A stretch of DNA of 64,000 nucleotides from Carnegiea gigantea (GCA_029747015.1 JAKOGI010000121.1:559501-623500), one strand, 5' to 3'. Positions 46,601-57,444 are shown, counted from the stretch's first letter. Translations and numbers: made by a program. The notes: generated from the sequence alone by a model not told the origin.

Positions 46601-49600
46601 TGCTACTGACGGGGAACGGTCGGCGATCGGCCGGCTGGCGCTACGCACACCGGAGACTTTAAATGACAGAGAGGGGTGTGCGAAAGATGTGAGGAGAGCT
46701 GAGAGTTTAAAGAGAGAGAGAGAGAGGGGAGAGCTGAGAGCTGATAATGTAGAGAAAGAGGAGAGCTGAGAGTCTGAGATTTCAGAGAGAGAGGAGAGCT
46801 GAGAGTGTAGAGAGAGAGAGAGGAGAGCTGAGCGTACAGATACAAGATACATGTCATGTTCTTATTGGATTTGTGGATTACAGTTGGATATAATAAGATT
46901 GTGTTCGGATAATATTTTTGGTGATATGTGATTTCGAATTTCAAACTAGTTTCATCGGTATCGTTAGCGAAATTAAGAATTGAGGAATAGTAACGTCCAA
47001 TTGAGTCAGACAGTGCAAAAATGTCGCAAAATGTGAATAATTAATTTGCACACAAAAAAATGAAAATTGTCTATGTAATTTTCAGTTCAACAATCAATTA
47101 ATCGTAACCCAACCAAAGTAAACCATATTTGCGCAACGTACAGTACGATATTTAACTTTAAATTTCGGTGAAAATTAACAAATTTCGGAAATATACAACA
47201 AAAATTAACATCCGCAGCTGATTCAACTCATTTACGAAAATTTAAATTTTTTGGGGGGCAACAACGACCATCAAACAATATTTTGTAATCGGCTAAAGAC
47301 ATAAAGAAATTTTTTTCTATTCAAAATTTAATTTTAAGATCGTTACTTACTATCATAAATAAAAAAAACTACATTAAAATACAAAAATATATAACTTAAA
47401 CTAACTCCCCAAGTTCATTAAACTCCTTTTAACTCCTGTCCACTTTCACCCACTCATTCCCCCCTTTCCCACACTTAAAAAAAAAAAATATCACTCTTAC
47501 CAACTCTCACCCACTCCTTCCCCCATTTCCCACACTCACCCATCCCACACCCATAATTTCCCACTGAAAAGAACAGGGCCTGAGTGTCCGATAGGTGCAT
47601 CCTGTACATTTTTGTAGTTTTACCATTTTTTTCAATTTTGATGTGCCAAACACATGGCCTAGGAGCGTCAGACCGTCGATATCATGTTGGTGTCCGATGT
47701 ATGCCTAATATGCGACACGATATGCATGAGAAGTCTCCGTGCGTCATACATTATACTTATTTATAAGCTAACAGTAACTTGACTTCGGTAAAGAGAAGTC
47801 AAAGACAAAAAGAGGGAAAGTTAAAAGGTAATACAATTGTGTAATTTTTATATTCTTTTGTTTTATCTTTTGGTTTCACTTGTATAAATACAAAGAAGGA
47901 TAGAGAGCAGTCTGTCTTATATGAAACTATTTTATTCAATAAATACAATGAGATGGATAATTTTCGAGTTGTTTTAAATAATTATAGGGATGACTGATAG
48001 TTTATTTAGATGAAGTTTTTTTTATTAATATTTAAAGGTAACTTTTACAAAGGCTATGCTTAAATGAATTAGTGGTAATCTAAAAATTAAAAAAACACTC
48101 TAAAATAGACTATTAGTTTAAAAAACCCGATAAAGTGACCTAAAATTCGAAATTCAAATTGAATGATGCAAATTCGTTCACTACCAAACATCTTAAATAG
48201 CTAACCCATAGTGGATTTGAAATCTCAATCAAACTTGATCAAATATTTTCCACCAAAGTATGTTTTTCTTCGATATAAACTCATTGGACCAAATATCAAC
48301 TGATTCAAGTTCAACCAAAAATAAAGATGACCTACTTAAAACCAAAACCAAATCGAATCATATTGGCTGATTGAAATTAATCCTCCAAATCGAATTGAAT
48401 GATAAAACAATCCATTTCACTCTACCTTTTATATGAGGCGATTTTTTTGTCTAAAAGTTTGTAGGATAAGGAGGAGGAATGCCTTTCAAAAGGACAAATA
48501 GTGAAACAGAAAAGGGGCTAATTAAAGTGGAGTGGATTTTGCCATCATAGAGGGGGACATTTTTAACAGATTTGTATTCATTTAGCAATTATAAACACTT
48601 AAACTTTTGTTTTCTTTCAATTTACGAAGTAACCTTTGGTTTTTAGGGCCTGTTCTATTCAGTGGCAAATATATGTTGTTAAATGAGTAAAGTTGGTAAA
48701 AGTTTATAAAAGTTAAAGGAAGTTGATACTTTGTTAGAATGATTGGTAGGAATTTCTTAAGGTTGGAAAAAATTTTAAAAAGTTGGAATATGTTAGCAAA
48801 AAAATGTAAATGAGTAGGGATATTTGTTGTAAGAAGTTGGTAAGAGTAAGAGTGAGCAAGGTTCTTGAGTATCCTGGAACCTGTTTGAAACCGGTAAAAC
48901 GGTTCCGATTCCCGTTCCTAAAAGAGGAACCGATCTAATTGGTTCTGGTTCTGGTTCTTAAATAAATAACTGGAACCTCGAACATGTTTAGAGAGAGGAA
49001 AATGAATATTTTTTTGATTTTTTACTATTTTTTCTTTTGTTTCTCTATTCTTTTTCTATTTTTTTTCCTTACGAAAATTGGCTCTTCAAATAGCGAGTTT
49101 AGTGCAACATTAGTTAATATTCTATTACTAATTGACGGATGAATAATAATATTTTTCAAGTAATAAAGATAAAAAAATACAGATTTAATATATTAACTTT
49201 CTTTTTTGTGTAAAGATTGAAGACGAAGGTGACGAAAAGATCAAACATCCCCTTTCCCCTCCAAATAAGTAAGAAAATTTAATTTATTAGGTCCTAAAGT
49301 TTGAACATTAGGTGTGGTGAGTACCCTGAAATCGGAACCGGAACCTGAGATTCCGGTTCTCAAAAGTTAGGAACTTATTTTACCGTTCTGGTTCCGATCA
49401 CCAATTTTTTGAACATGTACCCAGAACCGCCCACCCCTAAGTAAGAGTTGAAAACAGTTGGTAAAAGTTGACCAGAGTTCAGAAAGATGGGTTAGAGTTG
49501 GAAAGAATTGGTATTTTTTGTAATAGTTGGAAGGAGTTGATGAAATTGGTAAGAGTTGATAGAAGTTGGTATAATCTTTTTAAGGTAAATAGTGAATTTG

Positions 49601-51842
49601 TTAATTGAAGGTCATATCACAACTTAAATAAAACCATATTTAAACAAATTCATAAATAAAATAATAAAATAAACCTTTTAATAGAGAAAACTAATTGAAA
49701 CTCTTCTAAACACGCATTTTCTTATCAATCGTTGCTTCATAATACAGCTTCTACCAAGGAGATCCGCAAATCACGTATAGTCTTTTTGTTGAAAAGATAT
49801 ATCTATTATAACAGTCTGAATTTGAAGAATTGATGCTTGTTGCCGACCGATCTTGCAATTAATTAACAATCTGACCCCAGACAAACAAAATGAGATGAAA
49901 AAAAGTTGAAAGATCTGCTCTAAGTGGTAGAGACAATATTATCTATTAGAAAATAATATGAAGAGACTCTCACAAATAAAGAGAAAATAATTATGAGCAA
50001 AATTAAGAGAAATAGTATGAATAAATAAATTTGGCACATATAAATTGATAAAAGTGAATTTAGTAACGACAAGAACGGCCTGTAGTCAATGAGACAGAGG
50101 CGTACAATTCTTGAAGATTATCCCCTGCATTTTCTACTTTTTTTTTTTTTTTTTGACCCCATTTCACTTTACTGTTACCATTGTTGCCAAACCCCACGGA
50201 ATTCGTCGTTTACCCTGACAGCAAATTTAATGAAGTTATTCGATTGAAGTTAATCGTTGCAGTTTTTAGTTTGTGTTTGTTGGAATCCTGTCTTGTTTGT
50301 GAACTTCGTTGACTTGGAGCTTGTTTCTGCTTGTCTAAATCAGACAACAAACGGTATATACGTCAGCTCATACCTTGTTGGTTGCGGTAGATGAGGATGA
50401 TCCATTGGGTTTTTCTGGGTCAGGGGCAGCATTGAAGTAAGCATATATTACGCAGGGTGCTGTGAACCTCCAATAACCCCACTTCGGCTTGGTAATGAAA
50501 CCGTTTATGTCCAACTGTTGGACACTCATGTCAAGAGGCCCTCCCCCTTCTCGATCGACCCTGTTATACCGTATACTTCTCAGTTTCAGTTAATCAGTTA
50601 TTACTAGCGTAAGCACTGGATGCGAGAGAGCTGGACTTTGAAAAGCACATGACCAATCAAGCCAACAAAAGGAGAGAGGAGCAACAAGTAAAGAAATCAA
50701 GCTTGTCCTGAGTAGTAGTAGAGTAGCTACTTATCTTGTCTCTGGTGGTTGTGTATGCAATATCCCATAGTGTGAATAAGTAACATGAGAAGGGTCTAGA
50801 AGATTTTCAACGAGAGCTTCATACCTAGAAATTGAATGCAAGGAAGACTAGTTACTGTTGGATCTATGAACAATCAAGTCATCTGTCTACATATACATCT
50901 CAGTGAAGAAAAGGTTCTCATTTCGTAATTAATACTGGTATTTAGAACTCATGTTGTTCATACCCATATGGGACATCTCTGTTACAAAGTAAGTGCCTGT
51001 ATGAAGGATCATCAAGCTCTGGTAGGAAAGGAGGCTTTTTGTGCTGGAGAATGTCCTTGAATCTGGGATCTGAATTTGGCCAAAACCAAATAATGCCATT
51101 CTGCTCTGTGCTTGGATACACTGTTGCACATGCTTTCTTAGATGTATGCACCTGCACATTTTACTCATTTCACTCACTCTGAAATTGAACTTCTGACTCA
51201 ACAAATTAAAAGGATATTAATCATATTGATCCTGAAATTTGTGAAGTAGATAACTGATTAGACTAAAGGATGGCATACCGGAGGGCCATCAAGGGGAGCT
51301 TGTGGGATAAGTTCGCAATTTCCAGAGCCATTGAAACACCAGCCGTGGTAGACACACTGGAGCCTTCCCCACTGATCAACCCGCCCTTCGGAGAGGGGAG
51401 CCAATCGGTGAGGACACGAGTCATTGAAGACCTTCCATTGGGATTCATTCCTATCCCACCAAACCACAACATCAAGACCCATGACCCTCTTCCCACGAGG
51501 CACCCTCTTATCCAAATCACACACTGGCATTACAGGATACCACTGTGAATACCAATCAAATTTCTCCCCTTGTGGCTTACTGTCCACTTCATTTTCAATC
51601 TGGGGTGGTTCCACATTTTCGGAAGATACAGAAGAGATAGCTTTTGGAACAATGCTTGTTAATTTGAGTCTGCTTCCTGATGTTGATGGGAAAACACATG
51701 AATTTGAAAGAGCAAGTGGAACGTAATTTAAGCTGGGCTTTTCGTGTGAGCTACAACTAGTGGTATAGTTGTGGCAGAGAATTCTTGTTGGGAGGATGAC
51801 GAGGTGAGCCATAGATGATGAAGCCGCAACAACACCCACCAT
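37655..51842 (-). CDS. PTC52: Chloroplast Rieske oxygenase, PTC52/ACD1-like, copy A
   Basis: Seven exons: 51279-51842, 50964-51151, 50735-50824, 50374-50560, 38328-38531, 38049-38239 and 37655-37910. They join in phase to an uninterrupted 559-residue protein. A Ser-rich, transit-peptide-like N-terminus precedes a Rieske 2Fe-2S site [11 protein letters not shown]...CVYHGW. Next comes a mononuclear iron motif [13 protein letters not shown]. The C-terminus has NCSSC (CxxC) and two likely membrane helices, ending [10 protein letters not shown]. This layout is that of PTC52, the inner-envelope relative of pheophorbide a oxygenase linked to protochlorophyllide oxidation. PAO and TIC55 match less well. 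All splice sites are GT-AG except intron 3 (50561-50734), which starts ATAAGT. Intron 4 is 11.8 kb and full of transposons. Expression is not proven, and the AT donor makes function uncertain. Confidence 0.88.
38535..38559. repeat. Microsatellite (AC)n at an intron end
   Basis: About 12 AC units. It lies three bases inside intron 4 from the acceptor of exon 5 of the oxygenase, replacing the usual pyrimidine tract on the minus strand with GT repeats. Confidence 0.85.
39161..39231. repeat. Tandem duplication of a 35-base unit
   Basis: TCAGGCAAACTAAAAGGGGA and the following GTTAATTAG occur twice in tandem (39161-39195, 39196-39231), with two differences. The second copy abuts the MITE that starts at 39229. 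Confidence 0.85.
39229..39793. mobile_element. hAT-like MITE
   Basis: The ends TAGGGATGGAAAT and the complement of TAGGAATGAAGAT form imperfect terminal inverted repeats. The flanks GGGTTAAT (39221-39228) and GAGATAAT (39794-39801) agree at six of eight bases, suggesting a decayed 8-base hAT target duplication. The interior is AT-rich with CATACCCAT-like repeats and is non-coding. It lies in intron 4 of the oxygenase. Confidence 0.55.
39800..40380. repeat. Diverged repeat also present at 47.8-48.5 kb
   Basis: This segment aligns with 47780-48470. Shared pieces include AAATAGACTATTA, AATGACCTAAAATTC (GTGACCTAAAATTC in the other copy), AAATATCAATTGATCCAA/AAATATCAACTGATTCAA and TACCTTTGATATGA/TACCTTTTATATGA. 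Both lie in intron 4 in the same orientation. Their nature is unknown. Confidence 0.6.
40963..44430 (+). pseudogene. LINE (L1-like) ORF1 remnant without ORF2
   Basis: 40990-41180 encodes an RNA-recognition-like start, [20 protein letters not shown] then [18 protein letters not shown], which breaks off. Sequence of about 0.9 kb without similarity follows. 42478-43041 encodes the middle of the protein ([20 protein letters not shown], then [11 protein letters not shown] with a stop). 43448-43885 is the Lys-rich end, closing with [20 protein letters not shown]. This is the layout of plant LINE first open reading frames, which encode RNA-binding proteins. No endonuclease or reverse transcriptase follows. 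Residual sequence runs to an A-rich stretch near 44420. It is broken, and lies antisense within intron 4 of the oxygenase. Confidence 0.7.
42057..42078. repeat. Perfect 22-base palindrome
   Basis: AGGGGTGTCCA is followed directly by its reverse complement TGGACACCCCT. It is next to a T-run and within the disrupted part of the LINE remnant; it may be an element terminus. Confidence 0.8.
44573..45752. mobile_element. Non-autonomous hAT element
   Basis: It begins TAGACTTGGCA and ends with the complement of TAGACCTGTCA, and is flanked by a perfect 8-base duplication ATGACGAT (44565-44572 and 45753-45760), the hallmark of hAT transposition. Subterminal regions are full of GACCCGA/CCCGACC motifs. 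The 1.18-kb interior is AT-rich and non-coding. It lies in intron 4 of oxygenase copy A. Confidence 0.92.
45889..47580. mobile_element. Harbinger-like non-autonomous element
   Basis: The ends GGCCTTGTTCTTTTCGTGG and (reverse complement) GGCCCTGTTCTTTTCAGTGG are near-perfect inverted repeats of about 20 bases. They are flanked by TGA on both sides, fitting a 3-base duplication. Just inside both ends are CACCCACTT and CCCCTTCC-rich stretches. At 46500-46850 there is a GC-rich block and a GAGAGCTGAGAG array. No transposase is recognisable. Superfamily is inferred from end sequence and duplication length. Confidence 0.65.
46680..46835. repeat. GAGAGCTGAGAG-type minisatellite
   Basis: Repeats of roughly 25-40 bases are built on GAGGAGAGCTGAGAGT and GAGA runs. 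They create open frames rich in Ser and Leu on the minus strand that are not genes. Confidence 0.8.
47780..48470. repeat. Partner of the repeat at 39.8-40.4 kb
   Basis: It aligns, with many substitutions and indels, with 39800-40380 in the same orientation. It is non-coding and inside intron 4 of the oxygenase. Confidence 0.6.
48847..49439. mobile_element. hAT-like MITE, family 1 copy 1
   Basis: 593 bases. The ends TAAGAGTGAGC and (reverse complement) TAGGGGTGGGC are imperfect inverted repeats. The 8-base flanks GGTAAGAG (48839-48846) and AGTAAGAG (49440-49447) differ at one base. It contains GGTTCTGGTTCT and CGGAACCGGAACC motifs. Full-length similarity to 52278-52868 defines a family. It sits in a larger repetitive stretch beginning GGGCCTGTTCTATTCAGTGG at 48646, which may be another element whose right end is unclear. 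Confidence 0.85.
50374..50560 (-). other. Exon 4 of oxygenase copy A, last before the 11.8-kb intron
   Basis: It encodes [20 protein letters not shown], then [10 protein letters not shown], and ends SSTATNK before GTATGAG. It is listed apart because its partner exon is at 38531, 11.8 kb away. The phases match (phase 0) and the paralogue copy B has both exons in the same order. Confidence 0.85.
50729..50734 (-). other. AT-starting splice donor (ATAAGT) of oxygenase intron 3
   Basis: On the minus strand the exon end ACAAG is followed by ATAAGT where GTAAGT is expected. The acceptor at 50561-50562 is a normal AG. Only this junction restores the family protein (ETR then VDREGG) in frame and at the family's length. 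Reading on gives an immediate TAA. Copy B has the same ATAAGT at 30483-30488. Confidence 0.75.
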
Positions 51843-51913
51843 GGCTCTAGGATCTGTCTACCATCTAATGCCCAACAAAACAACAGACTGCTGCAAATTC
51901 TGAATTGAGGGTA

Positions 51914-51924
51914 TGCATATATGC
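51914..51924 (-). promoter_or_regulatory. TATA-like core promoter of oxygenase copy A
   Basis: The motif TGCATATATGC lies 72 bases upstream of the start codon. Copy B has the equivalent TGCATATATAGG. The start itself has a favourable context, AGCCATGGT. Confidence 0.5.
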
Positions 51925-52277
51925 GCTAATCAATTATGTGGAAAACCTGATCGTGTGGTTTGCAGTAAAAGTGGGGTTTCCATTTGGTTCTGTGCTCCAT
52001 TCTAATTCGTTTTCTATATGGTTCTCTTCCCCTTTCATGCACTCCACTAATAATAGGAGTTCCACTATGTTTTGTCCCCCCTCCCCCGTTCAAATTTGTT
52101 TTTCGCCACCTACTTTGCTACTTGGCGCGCACTTCCCCCTGAGAATGCATGAAGGACAGGAAGATTCAGAAGAGCGGGACATATTTCAACAATATCTAGA
52201 GATCTTTTGTTTTGATATTTTTCTGTCATTTTCGTAGGGTTATTTTCACAGTATTTTTAGATAGTCGAAACAATGAT
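51925..52277. other. Upstream region of oxygenase copy A
   Basis: Presumed promoter. The stretch 51990-52120 is pyrimidine-rich. No further motif was assigned. Confidence 0.4.
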
Positions 52278-52868
52278 TAGCGGGTGAGTAAGGTTCTAGA
52301 CCCCGAAATCCATTCGGAATCGATCAAATGATTTCGGTTCCCGTTCCTAAAAAGAGTATCGGTCCAATTAATTTTGGTTCTGGTTCTTAAAAACAATTCC
52401 TAAACTAGAATCTGGAATCATTTTAGAGACAGAAAAATGAGTAATTTTTTGATTTTTATTACATTTTCTTTTGTTTTTCTATTTTTGTTCGATTTGATTT
52501 TTTTCGTACAAACATGACTCTTTTCAAATAGTAAATTTAATGTAATATCAGTTAATATTTTACTACTAATTGAATAATAAATCATTATATTTTTCAAGTA
52601 ACTAAAATAAACAAACGCAAGCTCAATAAATTAACTTTTTTTGTATAAAGATAGAAGATGCAGGTAGGAAAAGATCAAACACTCCCTTTCCCACTCCAAA
52701 TAAATTAAAATTTTTAATTTGTTAGATGCTAAAATTTCAACATTAGGAACAGTAGTGCCTTGAAATCCGAATTGGTACCTGAGATTATGGTTCCCAAAAC
52801 TTAGAAACGGGTTTGATAGGTTCCGATTCCCCAATTTTTTGGTTGATACCCGAAACCGTTCATCTCTA
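52278..52868. mobile_element. hAT-like MITE, family 1 copy 2
   Basis: 591 bases, similar along its whole length to 48847-49439 and in the same orientation. It shares GTAAGGTTCT, TTCCCGTTCCTAAAA, TAATATCAGTTAATATTTTA-like and CACTCCCTTTCCC stretches. The flanks ACAATGAT (52270-52277) and ACAAAGAT (52869-52876) differ at one of eight bases, fitting an aged hAT duplication. It lies just upstream of the oxygenase promoter. Confidence 0.85.
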
Positions 52869-52876
52869 ACAAAGAT

Positions 52877-53405
52877 ATTTATGAGTGTATTAACAATATT
52901 AGTTTCATAATCTATTAGACTGAGGTTATACATCATTATCCTTTTTTACTTTTTTGGTATCTTTAAGGTTTAATTTCCCAATTCCCTGAGGACTTTATCT
53001 ATTTAAACCTCCACTATGTAATTGAATCCATCAAACTTTAATTAATGATTAAGAATTGAAATTGAATTAAGAATTGTGTTGCCACTTGGGTTCTTTGTGA
53101 ACCTGTTTGTTGCTCCTTTGGTTTGGTGCAAGGCCTTCTTTGTAGAAATTGCTTTATAAGAGCATCCCATATCGTTTGTCGGTCCTGCATGCTAATTGCC
53201 AAGGGCCATCCTTAATTAAATTTGGTATGAGAGCTAATAGCTTATGTGTATATGTTTTATATTAAGCCTTGGGCCACTGCACCTATACCAATGAGAGCTC
53301 ATTTATGTTAGGAATATCATTAATTACCCTAGTTTGAGTGGGCACCATGACTATCGTACAACAACTTCCTCAATCCCAACGACTACTATTCCTGGGTGTA
53401 AATAT
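52877..53405. other. AT-rich intergenic spacer
   Basis: No gene or repeat boundary was recognised. Confidence 0.4.
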
Positions 53406-54207
53406 AACTACAAAAAAAAGTCATTTTACCACTCTTATTTAACCACACTTGGTTAAGTGTAGCGAAAAAACAAGCGGAAGTAAGCGCCAAGAATTATCGC
53501 CACACATAATAAGTGAAGAAAAATATAACCACTCTTATAAGAGTGGTAGTAACTGATTAAAGTATGTCCACGCATATTAAGCATGGAGACTTGTATCTCA
53601 TGAATAGGGCTCATCTGGCACGGTTATTAAGTGTGGTAGGCATTTTTTTTTTTTTAAGAAGCGCCAATTTTTCATTTTTATTCCACTTCGCTGCCAATTA
53701 GCTAGTGAGACCATTAATTGAATTTTTAAAAAAAATAGATTGCAAGGCTTTGCTGTTCACGTTGCTGCTGGTCTTTCATCTTCACACACCCGCTATACTG
53801 CCCACGACCCGGTGCCCACAAAACTCATCAACATCCCAGTGCCGTGAGGCAATTAGGGCTGCAATCGGCGACGTGGTGTTGATGGTCAGGCTGCTCGGCG
53901 ATAACGGCTGAAGTCGATGGCACAGCGTGGTCATTCCCCTTCACTTCGCCTCTCTATTTTGTCTACTTATCTCTCTCCTCTCTGCGTCTGTGCTGCTCGA
54001 GTAGTCAGGGTTTGGCTTGGCTGCTGCAATTGATCCAAGAGAAATCAAGTTCGCTGGTTTTGGCTTACTCATTGAGGTAATTATCTTCTTCCTCTCACTC
54101 ACTCTCTGAATTTAGGGTTTTAACTTTGAAATTTAGGAGGAGGAATTGTCCAATTTGTTCTATGTTATTGCTGAAATAATCGAATTTTTGGATGCAATGT
54201 GTGTGAT

Positions 54208-54611
54208 TGTTACATACCAAATAGGAGAACTCATCCTAAAAGACTAGCCTATTAGGTGAGAGAACCCATTTAGTCTATAAAATTCTCATCATTTGCCCAT
54301 AAAACCGATGTGGGATAAGTCTCATACCTTACAATTGATCCATTCCATAACATTCGACCTCCCTTGAGGGCCAACATCCTCGTTAGTCACGGCCACGTTG
54401 GTCACGACTGGCTCCCCCAGGCCACCACTCTGTGGGCCACCACTCCGAGTTGACTCTGATACCAATTGTTACAGACCAAACAGGAGAACTCATCCCAAAA
54501 TACTAGCCTATTAGGTGAGAGAGCCCATTTAGTCTATAAACCGCTCATCAGTTGCTCATACAACCGATGTGGGACAAGTCTCATACCTTGCAATTGGTCC
54601 AATCCATAACA
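54208..54611 (-). mobile_element. Complete TRIM retrotransposon
   Basis: Two 145-base LTRs (54208-54352 and 54467-54611) enclose only 114 bases. The perfect 5-base duplication GTGAT flanks it (54203-54207, 54612-54616). On the minus strand the LTR runs TGTTATGGATTGG to GTAACA. TTGGTATCAGAGTCAACTCG (Met-tRNA primer site) lies next to the first LTR and the purine-rich CAAGGGAGGTCGAA before the second. It has no coding capacity. The LTRs differ at a modest number of positions. It lies inside the 5' intron region of the CACTA-like element. Confidence 0.95.
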
Positions 54612-57444
54612 GTGATGCAATTGAGTTAAAATGTTTCATTCCTTTGTTTGAAAAAAGTGTGTGAATTGGAAACTGGAGTGATCACTTGCGTGCTAATGGT
54701 ATGGGTTTGATTGCAAAATCGAGCAGGGTATGTGTTTGATTGCAAGCTTGCTGGATGGTATATGTTTGTCTACTGGTTAGCTGCATTCCTGAATGATCAA
54801 AATCATAAATTGATAGAGCTAGGTTCTCGAGAAGTCTGGTCAGCTTGATCGTTTGCATCTATTTAACAAGAAACAAAATCAAATTTGACAGAATCACACA
54901 TAAGCCTGCTCTGAATCAAACTGAGATTTAGTTAGAGAAAGCAAAAATTGATCAAGAAATAAAAAAAGTTCCAGAGATCAAAGAAAAGTGAATTGGGTTT
55001 TGGTAACACACTTACCGCCTAGATGGAATGGGGTTTTGGTCTGCTGGAGAACAGGGTTAAGGGGACTGGTTGTGCTAGATGGAATCAGAGGTTTCTGGTG
55101 GCTAACTGCACACACATATTGCCTAAACAATCTCCTTTTAGCCTCTTTCATGGTATGCATCAAATGAAAGACAATACTGAAGGGTTAGAGGGTCAAAGAA
55201 TAGTTATGTGATGAGACTATGGTCACTCTTATTGATTTCTCTTTCATATTGTTGAGAGAGAACCAGTAAGGTCACCATACAATCCTACAATCATTAAGTG
55301 CGGAATAATGATATGATCTCATCCATAGTTATTATGATATTGTTTTAGGCCTTGTACGAAATTATGGTTTAGTGCAGGTTCACTAGAGTAATGCAGTACT
55401 AGATTTAACCAATCTTAGGTTTGAATATGCAGTATTGATTCAAGAAGTATAATGCAGGAACCTCTTATTATAATCAGGTCATTGAAAATAAAAGGGAAAA
55501 AAATGTTCCCTTACCTTCATTGGCTAACAGATCAAATCAAAATCAGTTCTCTGACTTTTGATTCTGCCTAATTTCTCAATTACTTGTGGTTTCCTCTGTT
55601 ATGAGCGTGGATTTGGGTGAATTAGCAGCCACTGTTAAGGGGAATGGGATGCTTAGATTTTATAGGTTGCTGGTTTTGGCTGAAAAAGTGTGTCCTCTTT
55701 AAGATGTCCAGGACATGAGGTATACTATTTGTGATGAAACTTTGAGTAGCTGGGATACTGAAAGCTTAACCTTCGCATAGGTTGAAGTAGTGACTTGGTC
55801 ATGGTTCCTCTGCTTCTATGTTGGAAATCACTTGTTTTCAAGCTGCTATATTTTGCAACAATGGAAACTTGCCTCTGTCTCTAGGTTAAAATATATACGT
55901 AACTTTATTGGCTTACTTAATTGGTGTGATATTTTCATTTGATATGCAAAATATTACCATCTGTTTAGATTGACTTAATTTTAATTTTATGGTAAGTTAC
56001 AAAATTAATAAACCCTTCTCGCATGGATGGTATACTTTTTAAAAAAGTGTATGACTATGCTTATTCAATTAGAGTGAGGCTTAATTGTATTAATCAGTGT
56101 TGTAAGCATCAATAGCTTGGCAATTAGCTACTCTTTTTTTAAGGGAGGTTGAGGTTGTTATGGTGCTACATTCACATTTATTTGCAAATCTTCTTTACAT
56201 TTAAAATGCTTTGGAGCCAAAACTTGCCATTATGCAAGCACAATTCTAAATTTTGTAGAAATGTATCAAACTTGCCATTAGCCTTAGCAGGCTTGCCATT
56301 TAATTTCTCAGACTTTTGCATTTGTTGAAGGTATTAGTTGACTTTATTTTTTGACGTTTAATTGTATTAGATTCAGAGAGTTTGATTCTTATGTTTTTGT
56401 GATGAACTTGTCATTTTTCAAATTTTACAATTAATCATTAGTTGTTTGATGCCCCCTTTTTTTTTTTTTTTAATGGTTGGGAGTGTGAATTGCTAGTCTT
56501 CTAGGTTTTTAGTTTGTCTTGGTTTTTAGGGAATTTTACTATTTTTTCAACAAATTGCTAAGCTTTATTGTATCTTTACTCAGGTGCTAAGGTGGTAGCA
56601 TCGGTAAGGTGAACTGTTGGCAATTTTAGGATAGTGTTCAGTGAGACTTTCACAGCAATTGATTCCTTTTATTACTTGAAGGTATTTTTCTCTCTTTCTC
56701 TCTCCCTCCCCTCTTCAATCCATGCCAAACTAAAGGTCATGGTAGGAGTTTGTTTCCTCGTCATTTTTTCCTTCAAATACTAACTTACATCATGGACATG
56801 TTCATTTAGTTTGGCTTTATGCTCACTTATCCATATTAGGAAACTGATCCACTTTTTGCAAAATATTCTTTGGCCATTACAACATGCATTGGTTTAGCTT
56901 ACCTGGTAATAGAAATGGCAAAAGTACACAAAGAAAACTGTATGAAAGTTGTTGGTATGTCAGGTTACGGTGCAACCAAAATTGGTTTAGCTTGTTAGCA
57001 GTTTATTTTGGTGCAGTAATTGTAAAATGATGACCTCTGAAACCCTTGAGATGATTTTGATGATTTGTGCATGGTCATCAATGATCAAGTACTTGATGGT
57101 AAGTGGACCAGAGTTCAAAAAATGTGTTGTATATAGCATATGCTTGCGAGTTAGTATGCTATTTGGACAGAGAGAAACCATAGAATTGACTTGGCTACTT
57201 GATGATTTAGAGAGAGATACAACAAAATGTAGAGATCACAATAGTTTTGTTGGTAAAAGTAACTTTTTTTTAAGTGCTTAATTCATATGCTACCTCTTTG
57301 AGTCCACTTGATTCTGTTTGATAGATGGACAAGGGAATGTAAGCAAGTTCAGAGGGCGAATCACTATAAGAGTGGTGCTTGGCTTGGATGTTTCAAGTAG
57401 AGTTCTAGTGACTTTGACAGCCGGTAAAAAAAGCAGGGAGCGTG

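Noticed and set aside
46493..46944. Ser/Leu-rich open frames on the minus strand
   Set aside because: They are produced by the GAGAGCTGAGAG minisatellite.
50060..50080. AAGAACGGCCTGTA as right end of an element starting GGGCCTGTTC at 48646
   Set aside because: The match is short and imperfect and no target duplication supports it.
37655..51842. Identifying the oxygenase as pheophorbide a oxygenase (PAO) or TIC55
   Set aside because: The Rieske-to-iron spacing, the DPxHVxYxHYG stretch and the C-terminal [11 protein letters not shown] fit the PTC52/ACD1-like branch better.
53705..53911. Small plus-strand open frame with a hydrophobic start
   Set aside because: It lies in subterminal or leader DNA of the CACTA-like element and has no recognisable domain.
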